From: Variovorax sp. TBS-050B
GTDB lineage: Bacteria > Pseudomonadota > Gammaproteobacteria > Burkholderiales > Burkholderiaceae_C
Reading direction: 5' to 3'
Length of the DNA: 64,000 nucleotides
Assembly: GCF_029893635.1 (NCBI RefSeq)
Contig: NZ_JARXYR010000002.1
Location: 124,001 to 188,000 of the forward strand
The notes beneath the pieces are model-generated. The model did not search any database. It worked only from the letters and a program-made list of their open reading frames with translations, and was not told where the DNA came from. The stretch's first letter is position 1; each line of letters begins with the position of its first letter. A program made the position numbers and the translations under genes. Positions 25,704-36,575 of the stretch are shown piece by piece.

Positions 25704-26888
25704 TCAGCCGCCGTACAGCCAGGGCTGGTCGAGCAGGCGCGCGCCGAGCAGCCGCATCGCGAGGTCGCGTCCGATGCGCACGGCGCCGGTCGCATGAAAG
25801 AGCTGCCCGTTGCGCCGCGCGCGCGCCTGCACGCGCGCGTTGCGCTGCCAGCGCGCCTCGGCGTAGCGCGCGAAGGCGGCCGGCACTTCGGCCGCCGAAC
25901 CCTCGCCCAGTGCCTCGGCCAGCGCCACCGCGTCCTCGATCGCCATGCCGGCACCCTGCGCGAGGTAAGGCACCATCGGATGCGCCGCATCGCCCACCAG
26001 CGCAATGCGCTCGTGCGCCATCCCCGCCGCCGAAGCGAGCGGCGGCCGGTCGCTGAGCGACCAGGCGCGCCAGTCGGGCATGGCCTCGAGCAGCGCCTGC
26101 AGTTCGCGTCCGCCAGGGCCTGCGGCCTGCTGCAGCGCGGCAAGGCTGCTCGCCTGGTCCCAGTCGCGCGCATTGCCGGCCGGCGCGGACTCGGCGATCA
26201 CCACCACGTTGAGCCAGTCGCCGCCGCGCACCGGGTAGGCCACCGCATGCAGCCGCGGCCCGAGCCAGACGTCGATGCGGTCGCGGCGCAGCGCCTGGGG
26301 CAGGCGGGCCTGTGCGGCGATGCCGCGCCATGCCGTGTGGCCCGTGACGCGCGGCGCCTCGGTGGCCGCCGGCCCTTCGAGCCGCTGGCGCGCGACGCTC
26401 CAGAGGCCGTCGGCGCCCACCAGCGCCTCGCCCTCCCAGGCGCGCGAGCCGCTGCTCGAGATGCACACCAGGTCGTCGTCGGCCTCGACCTGCGCGATGC
26501 GCGCATCGGTGACCAGCGCGCCCGCGCCGCCGGCGCGCACGGCGCCGAGCAGCAGCGCATGCAGGTCGGCGCGGTGCACGCAGAGGTAGGGCGCGCCGTA
26601 GCGCCGGCGCATCGCATCGCCCAGCGGCAGGCGCGCGAGCTCGGCGCCGCTGCCGGCGCTGCGCACCACGAGCGCGCCCGGACGCGCGGCGATCGCGTCC
26701 AGGCCTTCGGCCAAGTCCAGTTGCGCCAGGCGGCGCGTGACGTTGGGGCCGAGCTGGATGCCAGCCCCGATCTCGGCGAAGGCGGCGGCCTGCTCGAAGA
26801 CATCGACCCGGTGCCGGCCGCGCGCGAGCGCGAGCGCCGCGGCGAGCCCCCCGATGCCGCCACCGGCGACCAGGATGTGCGCGGGCAT
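25704..26888 (-). CDS. FAD-dependent aromatic hydroxylase-like monooxygenase
   Basis: A 394-residue flavoprotein of the UbiH/salicylate-hydroxylase class (PF01494). It has the N-terminal dinucleotide fold VAGGGIGGLAAALALA, the DG motif ALVGADGLWSVAR and the second FAD motif ALVGDAAHPMVPYLAQGAGMAIEDA. The likely reaction is NAD(P)H-dependent hydroxylation of a small aromatic acid; 3-hydroxybenzoate 6-hydroxylase and salicylate 1-hydroxylase are the nearest types I know, but the substrate cannot be fixed. It lies five bases from the Cys-rich Feo-associated gene on the same strand, so it may be on the end of the feo transcript. Confidence 0.85.
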   Translation of the reverse strand: MPAHILVAGGGIGGLAAALALARGRHRVDVFEQAAAFAEIGAGIQLGPNVTRRLAQLDLAEGLDAIAARPGALVVRSAGSGAELARLPLGDAMRRRYGAPYLCVHRADLHALLLGAVRAGGAGALVTDARIAQVEADDDLVCISSSGSRAWEGEALVGADGLWSVARQRLEGPAATEAPRVTGHTAWRGIAAQARLPQALRRDRIDVWLGPRLHAVAYPVRGGDWLNVVVIAESAPAGNARDWDQASSLAALQQAAGPGGRELQALLEAMPDWRAWSLSDRPPLASAAGMAHERIALVGDAAHPMVPYLAQGAGMAIEDAVALAEALGEGSAAEVPAAFARYAEARWQRNARVQARARRNGQLFHATGAVRIGRDLAMRLLGARLLDQPWLYGG

Positions 26889-26893
26889 CGGCC

Positions 26894-27193
26894 TCAGCGG
26901 CTGGGGTGGTGCGTGGCGGTCAGCGGGTCGGCGCCCGCGCTTTTCTCAGTGCCGGCGCCGGCCGGTGCCTTGGGACCGCAGCTGCCGCAGCTGTCGCAGG
27001 AGCCGCAGCCCGAGGTCTTGGCGAGCGACGCCGCCAGCGCGTCCGCGCGCTCCTGGTCGACCCATCCGGCGCGGTGCGTGCCGGCCGCGAGCTTGCGCGC
27101 GGCGCTGCGGCGCCAGCCTGCGGGCATCCAGCGCCAGACCGCGTAGAACGCGGCGGCCGCGACGATCAATCCGACGATCAGCTGCTGTGTCAT
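26894..27193 (-). CDS. Small Cys-rich membrane protein associated with FeoB
   Basis: A 99-residue protein with one N-terminal membrane helix (MTQQLIVGLIVAAAAFYAVWRW) and a cytoplasmic tail carrying the cluster SGCGSCDSCGSCG. It lies 29 bases after feoB on the same strand. Small membrane proteins with such C-x-x-C clusters often follow feoB (the FeoB-associated Cys-rich class; DUF6587 in some databases) and may take part in iron transfer or sensing, as FeoC does elsewhere. That role is inferred from position and the cysteine cluster. Confidence 0.8.
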   Translation of the reverse strand: MTQQLIVGLIVAAAAFYAVWRWMPAGWRRSAARKLAAGTHRAGWVDQERADALAASLAKTSGCGSCDSCGSCGPKAPAGAGTEKSAGADPLTATHHPSR

Positions 27194-27222
27194 GTCCGTC
27201 CCTTGTTTGCAAGGCGTCGTTT

Positions 27223-29118
27223 TTACCCCGCGCCCAATGCCAGTGCCACCCGGTAGGTGATGAAGCACGCGAGGTAGGCCAGCGCGAACAGGTAGCCCGC
27301 CATGATCCAGACGTACTTCCACGAGCCGGTCTCGCGCTTGACCGCGGCCAGGGTCGAGATGCACTGCGGCGCGAACACGTACCAGACCAGCAGCGACAGC
27401 GCGGTCGCGAGCGACCAGCTGCCCGCGATCAGCGGCTCGAGCTGGCCCGCGACGTCGTCGCCGCTGGCCGAGAGCGCATACACCGTGCCCAGCGCGCCCA
27501 CCGCCACTTCGCGCGCCGCCATGCCCGGCACCAGCGCGATCGAGATCTGCCAGTTGAAGCCGATGGGCGCGAAGATGTGCTCCAGGCCGCGGCCGATCAT
27601 GCCTGCGAGGCTGTACTGGATCGCCGGCCCGGTGGCGCCTTCGGGCGGCGACGGGAAGGTCGAGAGGAACCACAGCAGGATGGTGAGCGTGAGGATGATC
27701 GTGCCCACGCGCTGGATGAAGATCCAGGCCCGCTCGTACAGGCCGAGCAGCAGGTTGCGCAAGTTGGGCCAGCGGTAGGCCGGCAATTCCATCAGCAGCG
27801 GCGAGTGCCGCTTGTTGTCGCGGAAGCGCTTCATCACCCACGCCACCGTCATCGCCGAGACGATGCCGAAGACATAGAGCGCGAACAGCACCACGCCCTG
27901 CAGGTTGAACACGCCCGCCACGCTGCGCTGCGGAATGAAGGCCGCGATCAGCAGCGCATACACCGGCAGGCGCGCCGAGCAGGTCATGAGCGGCGCGATC
28001 ATGATCGTGGTGATGCGGTCGCGCCAGTTGCTGATGGTGCGCGTCGCCATCACGCCGGGAATGGCGCAGGCGAAGCTCGACAGCAGCGGGATGAACGAGC
28101 GGCCCGACAGGCCCACGCTGCCCATCACGCGGTCGAGCAGGAAGGCCGCGCGCGGCAGGTAACCCGAGTCTTCCAGCGCGAGGATGAACAGGAACAGGAT
28201 CAGGATCTGCGGCAGGAACACGATCACGCCGCCCACGCCGGCGATCACGCCGTCGACCAGCAGGCTCTGCAGCATGCCTTCGGGCATGTGGGTCTTCAGC
28301 AGTTCGCCGGCGCCGTCGGTGGCGGCCTTGATGGCGTCCATCGGCACGTTGGCCCAGCTGAACACCGCCTGGAACATCAGGAACATGGTGACGGCGAGCA
28401 CCAGCATGCCCCAGACCGGATGCATCACCACGCGGTCGATGCGGTCGCTGGTGACCAGGCTGCTCGCCGGCTCCTTGACCGCGAGGCCGAGGATGCGGCG
28501 CACCTCGCGCTGGGTGCTCAGCACGTCGTCGAGCCCCGGCGCCTGCCAGGCCTTGGGCGTGGCCGCGGGCACCGGCGCATCGAGCGCATCGAGCAGCCCC
28601 TGCGCGCCGCCCGAATGCACGCCGACGGTCTCGACCACCGGCACGCCGAGCTCGCGCGCGAGCACCGCGGTGTCGATCGCGATGCCCTGCTTGCGGGCCA
28701 TGTCGGTCATGTTGAGCGCCACCACCATCGGCAGGCCGAGGCGCCTGGCCTCGAGCACCAGCCGCAGGTTGAGCCGCAGGTTGGTGGCGTCGGTCACGCA
28801 CACCAGCAGGTCGGGCAGCGCCTCCGCGCTCTTGCCGGTGACGACGTCGCGCGTCACGGCCTCGTCGGCGCTGAGCGCATTGAGGCTGTAGGCACCCGGC
28901 AGGTCGAGCACGAACACGCGCCGGCCCGAAGGCGTGCGCAGCGTCCCCTCCTTGCGTTCCACGGTCACGCCGGCGTAGTTGGCCACCTTCTGGCGGCTGC
29001 CGGTCAGCAGGTTGAAGAGCGCGGTCTTGCCGCAGTTGGGATTGCCCAGCAGCGCGATGCGCCCCGGCTGCGCGGTGGCCGCGAGGCGGCCGGTACCCTG
29101 GATCACCGCTTCACGCAT
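27223..29118 (-). CDS. feoB: Ferrous iron transporter FeoB
   Basis: Inner-membrane Fe2+ importer with a cytosolic GTPase. The 631-residue protein starts with a G domain: G1 GNPNCGKT, G2-region TVERKEG, G3 DLPGAYSL, G4 NMTD. The membrane part has two Gate motifs with the conserved Cys (SSFACAIPGVMATRTI and APLMTCSARLPVY). It is shorter than the E. coli protein (773 residues), as in other short-type FeoBs. The ATG at 29118 overlaps the feoA stop by eight bases; an upstream in-frame ATG at 29139 is less likely. Operon feoA-feoB-Cys-rich gene. Confidence 0.95.
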   Translation of the reverse strand: MREAVIQGTGRLAATAQPGRIALLGNPNCGKTALFNLLTGSRQKVANYAGVTVERKEGTLRTPSGRRVFVLDLPGAYSLNALSADEAVTRDVVTGKSAEALPDLLVCVTDATNLRLNLRLVLEARRLGLPMVVALNMTDMARKQGIAIDTAVLARELGVPVVETVGVHSGGAQGLLDALDAPVPAATPKAWQAPGLDDVLSTQREVRRILGLAVKEPASSLVTSDRIDRVVMHPVWGMLVLAVTMFLMFQAVFSWANVPMDAIKAATDGAGELLKTHMPEGMLQSLLVDGVIAGVGGVIVFLPQILILFLFILALEDSGYLPRAAFLLDRVMGSVGLSGRSFIPLLSSFACAIPGVMATRTISNWRDRITTIMIAPLMTCSARLPVYALLIAAFIPQRSVAGVFNLQGVVLFALYVFGIVSAMTVAWVMKRFRDNKRHSPLLMELPAYRWPNLRNLLLGLYERAWIFIQRVGTIILTLTILLWFLSTFPSPPEGATGPAIQYSLAGMIGRGLEHIFAPIGFNWQISIALVPGMAAREVAVGALGTVYALSASGDDVAGQLEPLIAGSWSLATALSLLVWYVFAPQCISTLAAVKRETGSWKYVWIMAGYLFALAYLACFITYRVALALGAG

Positions 29119-29419
29119 GGCCGGCTCCCTGGGGCGCATCGGGCTCGACGCGGATCAGCGCGGCCTCATGGCGGCGCAGCGCGAAGGTGGTGTGGCCGAG
29201 GCGCACCGCAAGCGGCTCGCGGCCCGCGAAGCCGGTCGCGACGATGCGCACGGCCTCGCCGGGCACGAAGCCGATCTCGGTCAGGCGCAGCGCGAGCTCG
29301 CGGTCGTCCGCGCCTTCGGGCCGGGCCACGTCGAGCACGGTGGCCCATTGGTTGTCGGGAAGCTGGTCGAGCCGCAGGCCCGAAGGCGCCGGCGCGGCGC
29401 CGATGTCGTTGGTTTGCAC
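29111..29419 (-). CDS. feoA: Ferrous iron transport protein FeoA
   Basis: A 102-residue SH3-like protein that supports FeoB activity. The family pattern is clear: LRLDQLPDNQWATVLDV, RLTEIGFVPGEAVRIVATGF, REPLAVRLGHTTFALRRHEAALIRV. A short Ala/Pro N-terminal extension precedes the domain. First gene of the feo operon, with a candidate Fur site about 50 bases upstream. Confidence 0.93.
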   Translation of the reverse strand: MQTNDIGAAPAPSGLRLDQLPDNQWATVLDVARPEGADDRELALRLTEIGFVPGEAVRIVATGFAGREPLAVRLGHTTFALRRHEAALIRVEPDAPQGAGHA

Positions 29420-29468
29420 GGTCAGAAACTGCGCCGGAGTGCCCGTCGCGCCATGAGCAAAACCCAGA

Positions 29469-29490
29469 TGCTATCAATTCTCAATTGCAG
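29469..29490. promoter_or_regulatory. Candidate Fur box upstream of feoA
   Basis: The AT-rich stretch GATGCTATCAATTCTCAATT lies 50-70 bases ahead of the feoA start. ATTCTCAATT matches the half-site seen in many betaproteobacterial Fur boxes; the other half (GCTATCA) is degenerate. Iron control of feo is common, so the call is plausible, but it rests on one good half-site. Confidence 0.4.
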
Positions 29491-29553
29491 TCGCAGAAAA
29501 AGTCCTTTGCCGGCCGTGCGGATTAGCGCGGCCAAGCCGGGCCGCAGGCCGCC

Positions 29554-30000
29554 TCAGACCGCCAGTTCGACGATGCGCGCCGTCGCAGAGGCGCCGTCCA
29601 CGGCCAGTTCCGCCACCGTGACCGGCAGCTTGAAGCGCCGCGGCCCGGCGCTGCCGGGGTTCACGTAGAGGATGCCGCCGCGCTCCTCGACCTTGGGCCG
29701 GTGGGAATGGCCCGAGACCACCACGCGCACGCCGGCCGCGGCCAGGCCGGGCGCCAGCTGCGACAGGTCGTGGATCACGTGGATGCGCACCGCGCCGAGG
29801 TCGAGCGACGCGGTCTCCGGAATGCCGTCGGCCCAGGCATCGCGGTCGTTGTTGCCGCGCACCACGGTGAGCGGCGCGATCGCGCGCAGCGCATCGAGGA
29901 TGCCCGCATGGCCGATGTCGCCGCCGTGCACGATGTGCGCACAGCCTTCGAGTGCCGCCACGGCCTGCGGGCGCAGCAGGCCGTGGGTGTCGGAGATCAA
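29554..30000 (-). CDS. YfcE/MJ0936-type metallophosphoesterase, N-terminus disturbed
   Basis: Calcineurin-like phosphoesterase of about 148 visible residues. Metal-binding motifs are ISDTHG at the start, HGGDIG, RGNNDRD and SGHSHRPKVEERGGILYVNPGSAG. Family members begin with a beta-strand such as MRIGLISDTHG, but here the frame opens directly at a TTG before ISDTHG. Just upstream, in another frame, the DNA encodes IRVGL, and removing one T of the coding-strand TT at 29999-30000 would give LIRVGLISDTHG from a TTG at 30016 that overlaps the acnA stop. So an inserted base is likely. It follows acnA on the same strand. Confidence 0.8.
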   Translation of the reverse strand: MISDTHGLLRPQAVAALEGCAHIVHGGDIGHAGILDALRAIAPLTVVRGNNDRDAWADGIPETASLDLGAVRIHVIHDLSQLAPGLAAAGVRVVVSGHSHRPKVEERGGILYVNPGSAGPRRFKLPVTVAELAVDGASATARIVELAV

Positions 30001-30012
30001 GGCCGACGCGGA

Positions 30013-32763
<2,751 letters not shown>

Positions 32764-32855
32764 GGAGGGACTCCTGTTCATTCGAGGTGTTCGTGGAAGC
32801 ACCTCAAAGATAGCAGGGAACGATGACCATGGTCCCTGCCGAGGGTCTTTTTCCC

Positions 32856-33269
32856 TCAGGCAACCGCCATGCCCGCATGGCCGCGCGTGCGGCGCAGTCC
32901 GGTCCACTGCAGCTCCGCGAGCACCACCACGCACAGCGCCTGCGCCAGCACCCAGGCGACGCCGATCGCGCTGACCGCGAACATGCCGCTCGCGAGCAGC
33001 GCGACGCAGGCCATGGCCCAGCCGAAGTTGCCGACCACCACGAGCCCGATCAGCGTGCGCGGCGGGCTGCTGCGCGTGGCCATCCAGGCCGCGGCGGCGG
33101 CATAGGCGAGCAGGAATGCGCCGGTGCCCATGAGCAGCGGCGCGGGCAGGCCGGTGAGCCGCGCGAGCGCATCGGTCAGCCCCACCTGCAGCGCGCCGGT
33201 CGCGGCGCAGGAAGCGGCATCGGCCCACATCACGCGGGGCAGGAAACGGGGGGATGCAAAGACGGACAT
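32856..33269 (-). CDS. Small four-helix membrane protein of unknown function
   Basis: A 137-residue hydrophobic protein with about four membrane helices (near 20-40, 45-62, 72-92, 98-120) and short polar ends. I do not recognise the family. A GGAG site lies seven bases before the ATG at 33269. It is divergent from an MmyB-type regulator gene 130 bases away; such regulators commonly control the adjacent divergent gene, so this protein is a likely target. Confidence 0.7.
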   Translation of the reverse strand: MSVFASPRFLPRVMWADAASCAATGALQVGLTDALARLTGLPAPLLMGTGAFLLAYAAAAAWMATRSSPPRTLIGLVVVGNFGWAMACVALLASGMFAVSAIGVAWVLAQALCVVVLAELQWTGLRRTRGHAGMAVA

Positions 33270-33399
33270 GTGACTCTCCTTCGGTGGATGCGGCAGGCCC
33301 TTCCCGCCGCGTTGGAGCCGATCATTCCGCGCCGCCTGCGCGGGGTCGATAACCTCGCAGGTCATGGCGCGCCGGTGCCGCCGCGCCAGAATGCGCGCC

Positions 33400-34248
33400 A
33401 TGAACACGCCCCGCTCCCATCCCTCCCCCCACGGCGCCCAGCCGGGCGCGCGCGACCCCTTCGGCGCGCATCTGCGGCACTGGCGCACCCGCCGCCGGCT
33501 CAGCCAGCTCGATCTCGCGCAGGAGGCCGAGGTCTCGACCCGGCACCTGAGCTACGTCGAGACCGGCCGCGCGGCGCCGAGCCGCGAGATGGTGCTGCGC
33601 CTGGCCGAGCGGCTGGAGGTGCCGCTGCGCGAGCGCAATGCGCTGCTGGTGGCGGCGGGCTTCGCGCCGATGTACCGGCAGCGTTCGCTCGACGATCCCG
33701 CGCTCGCCTCGGCGCGCCGCGCGGTGGAACTGGTGCTCAAGGGCCACGAGCCCTTTCCGGCGCTCGCGGTCGACCGGCACTGGAACCTCGTGGCGCACAA
33801 CGCGCTGGTGCCGATGCTCATGGCCGGCGCGGCGCCGGCGCTCGTGCAGGCGCCGATCAACGTGCTGCGGCTCAGCCTGCATCCCGACGGCCTCGCCTCG
33901 CGCATCGCCAACCTCGCGCAGTGGCGGACCCATCTGCTCGAACGGCTGCAGCAGCAGATCGCCGCGACCGGCGATGCGGTGCTGCAGGCGCTGCACGACG
34001 AGCTCGAGGCCTACCCGATGCCCCGCGTGAGCCACGACGCGCCCGCGGCGGACACGGAGCTGTCGGGCGTGGTGGTGCCCTTTCAGCTGGTCACGCCGAA
34101 CGGCGTGCTGAGCTTCATCAGCACCACCACCATCTTCGGCACGCCGGTCGACGTCACTTTGCAGGAACTGGCGGTGGAGTCGTTCTTTCCGGCCGATGCG
34201 CAGACGGCGGCGGCGCTGTCTGCACTGGCGGCGCCAGCGGCGGGCTGA
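33400..34248 (+). CDS. XRE/MmyB-type transcriptional regulator
   Basis: A 282-residue regulator with an N-terminal Cro/C1-type helix-turn-helix (about 22-85; LRHWRTRRRLSQLDLAQEAEVSTRHLSYVETGR) and the MmyB-like ligand-binding domain behind it (FPALAVDRHWNLVAHNALVPML, GVVVPFQLVTPNGVLSFISTTTIFGTPVDVTLQELAVESFFP). In MmyB-type proteins this domain is reported to resemble PAS and bind fatty-acid-like ligands. I chose the ATG at 33400; in-frame ATGs at 33391 and 33364 add only basic residues. Its last 95 bases overlap the 3' end of the convergent fadE gene. Confidence 0.85.
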   Translation: MNTPRSHPSPHGAQPGARDPFGAHLRHWRTRRRLSQLDLAQEAEVSTRHLSYVETGRAAPSREMVLRLAERLEVPLRERNALLVAAGFAPMYRQRSLDDPALASARRAVELVLKGHEPFPALAVDRHWNLVAHNALVPMLMAGAAPALVQAPINVLRLSLHPDGLASRIANLAQWRTHLLERLQQQIAATGDAVLQALHDELEAYPMPRVSHDAPAADTELSGVVVPFQLVTPNGVLSFISTTTIFGTPVDVTLQELAVESFFPADAQTAAALSALAAPAAG

Positions 34249-36412
34249 AGTCCGGCCGTTCGCGGCGCAGGTCCGCCGGCCCCTCGAAGTCGTCGACCTG
34301 GATCACCTTGTCGGCGGCCCGGAGGTAGGCGAGCGCGAGCGCCGGGTCGGGCGCGCTGGAGGCCGCCTGCTCGAAGGAGCGCGTGCGGCGCAGGTTCCTG
34401 TTGAGCACGGCCGTGGCTTCGCCGAGCTGGGCCGCGAGCTCCATCGCATGCATCAGGTCGCGCAGGCCGCCGGGGCCCGGCAGGCTCAGGTCGGGGGCCA
34501 GCCGTTCGACGATGCGCGGATCGCTGCGCAGCCGTTCGGCCAGCGCCATCAGCTGCACGTCGCGCAGCGGCGCCAGGTGCGCGGTGCGGCGCAGCACCAG
34601 CGCGCCGATCAGGCGGCGCCCAGCCGTCGGCAGGTTGGCATACAGGTCGCGCAGGATGCGGCCCGCCTGGTCGATCTGCAGCCGGATCGCGGCCTGCGCG
34701 AACGGCAGCAGCGCGGGCGCATCGTCCACGCGGTAGCGCCAGAGGCAGGCGCTCGCGAGGTAGAGATGCGCGAGCACGTCGCCGAGCCTCGCCGAGAGCA
34801 GCTCCATGCGCTTGAGCCTGCCGCCGAGCAGGCCCATCGCAAGGTCGGCGGTGAGCGCGTACTTGGCGCTCATGCGCGCGATCAGCCGTGCCTCGTGCGC
34901 GAGCGCCTCGGGCGGCTCGCCGCGCACCGGCGCACCGAACAGGCTGTGCCAGAGGTTCGCCGCCACATGCCTGCCATGCGCGATGAGCGCGCGGCCCAAT
35001 GCGGTTTCGTCGCGCGCCTGGACGGCGGCCATTTCTTCGAGCACGTGCGGGTGGCAGCGCACCGCCCCCTGGCCGAATACGATCAGCGCGCGCGTGAGGA
35101 TGTTGGCGCCCTCCACCGTGATCGCGATCGGCGCCTGCCGGTACGCCACGCCGAGCAGGTTCGACGGGCCCGCGATGATGCCCTTGCCGCCGAGGATGTC
35201 CATGCCGTGGTTGACGGCGCGGCGGCCCGCCTCGGTGAGCTGCACCTTGAGGATCGCGCTCGCCACGCTGGGCCGCTCGCCGTTGTCGAGCGCGGCCGCC
35301 GTGAAGCGGCGCGCCGCATCGCTCGCATAGAGCTCGGCCGCCATCTGTGCGACCAGCCCCGCGACCGCATGGAACTTGCCGACCGGCAAGCCGAACTGCT
35401 CGCGGATCTGGCCGTAGGCGTTGCTCACGTAGAGCGCGGTCTGCTGCATCGCCGAGCCGAGCGCGGGCAGCGAGATCGCGCGGCCCGCGGCCAGGCATTC
35501 CATCAGCATGCGCCAGCCCTGCCCCACCTGCGGCTCGCCGCCGATGATCCAGTCCATCGGCACGAACACCTGCCGGCCGTGGATCGGGCCGTTCATGAAG
35601 GCGCTGTCCATGGGATGGTGGCGCCGGCCGATCTCCATGCCCTCGTGCGGCACCGGGATCAGCGCGCAGGTGACGCCGAGTTCGCGCTCGCCCTCGGGCC
35701 GGCTTTCGTCGACCGCATGGAAGGCCAGGCCCACGACCGTGGCCACCGGCGCGAGCGTGATGTAGCGCTTGTCGAAATCGACCAGGAAGCCGCGCGTGGG
35801 CTTGCCGCCGAAGTCGCGCGTGACCAGCACCCCGCGGTCGGGGATCGCGGCCGCGTCGGAGCCCGCATAGGGCGAGGTCAGGCCGAAGCACGGCAGCTCG
35901 CGGCCGTCGGCGAGGCGCGGGAGGTAGTGCGCCTTCTGCGCGTCCGTGCCGTAGCGCAGCAGCAGCTCGGCCGGGCCGAGTGAGTTGGGCACCATCACCG
36001 TGACGGCCGTGGCGACGTTGACGGTGGCGATGCGCGCCACCACGGTCGCATGCGCGAAGTGGCCGAAGCCGAGGCCGCCGAATTCCTCGGGAATGATCAT
36101 CCCGAAGAACCGCTTCTGGCGCAGGTAGCGCCACACCTCGGGCGGCAGGTCCTTGGCCTGGTCGATGGCATGGTCGTCGAGCATGCGGCAGAGCTCGCGC
36201 ACCTCGGTGTCGAGAAAGGCCTGCTCGCGTGCGGTGAGGCGGTTCGGGCCCGTCGCGGCGAGCTGATCGAAATCGGGCCGCCCCGCGAAGAGCTGGCCCT
36301 CGAAACCCACGGTGCCGGCTTCGAGCGCGGCGCGCTCGGTGTCGCCGAGCGGCGGCAGGGCCTTGGCGAAGGGCTTCATGGCCCAACGGCCGACCAGGGA
36401 GGCCAGAGGCAT
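34154..36412 (-). CDS. fadE: Acyl-CoA dehydrogenase, FadE type
   Basis: First oxidation step of fatty-acid beta-oxidation. The 752-residue protein has the FadE build: a short N-terminal leader, then the dehydrogenase core (IPEEFGGLGFGHFAHATVVARIATVN; CFGLTSPYAGSDAAAIPD; AVNHGMDILGGKGIIAGPSNLLG; TVEGANILTRALIVFGQGAVRCHP) and a long helical C-terminal region (DUF1974). The tail is Pro-rich and is encoded where it overlaps the convergent regulator gene. I chose the second ATG (36412), which sits six bases after AAGGAG; the first, at 36418, has no spacing. Neighbouring MmyB-type regulator fits a link to fatty-acid use. Confidence 0.9.
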   Translation of the reverse strand: MPLASLVGRWAMKPFAKALPPLGDTERAALEAGTVGFEGQLFAGRPDFDQLAATGPNRLTAREQAFLDTEVRELCRMLDDHAIDQAKDLPPEVWRYLRQKRFFGMIIPEEFGGLGFGHFAHATVVARIATVNVATAVTVMVPNSLGPAELLLRYGTDAQKAHYLPRLADGRELPCFGLTSPYAGSDAAAIPDRGVLVTRDFGGKPTRGFLVDFDKRYITLAPVATVVGLAFHAVDESRPEGERELGVTCALIPVPHEGMEIGRRHHPMDSAFMNGPIHGRQVFVPMDWIIGGEPQVGQGWRMLMECLAAGRAISLPALGSAMQQTALYVSNAYGQIREQFGLPVGKFHAVAGLVAQMAAELYASDAARRFTAAALDNGERPSVASAILKVQLTEAGRRAVNHGMDILGGKGIIAGPSNLLGVAYRQAPIAITVEGANILTRALIVFGQGAVRCHPHVLEEMAAVQARDETALGRALIAHGRHVAANLWHSLFGAPVRGEPPEALAHEARLIARMSAKYALTADLAMGLLGGRLKRMELLSARLGDVLAHLYLASACLWRYRVDDAPALLPFAQAAIRLQIDQAGRILRDLYANLPTAGRRLIGALVLRRTAHLAPLRDVQLMALAERLRSDPRIVERLAPDLSLPGPGGLRDLMHAMELAAQLGEATAVLNRNLRRTRSFEQAASSAPDPALALAYLRAADKVIQVDDFEGPADLRRERPDFSPPLAPPVQTAPPPSAHRPERTTPPPVPAK

Positions 36413-36575
36413 GCTCATCTCCTTTTTTTCGGGTCCGCGACGCTTCGATTGTTGGGCGCCCGCCGCGGCGCGCCGGCCGGCGGAGGGCGCCCGCGCGTGT
36501 CGGAGACCGGCGCGGCGGCGCCTGCCGGCTCTCTAGAATGGCCCCCGGCCACTCGCGGCCAGGGAGCCCCGCCAC

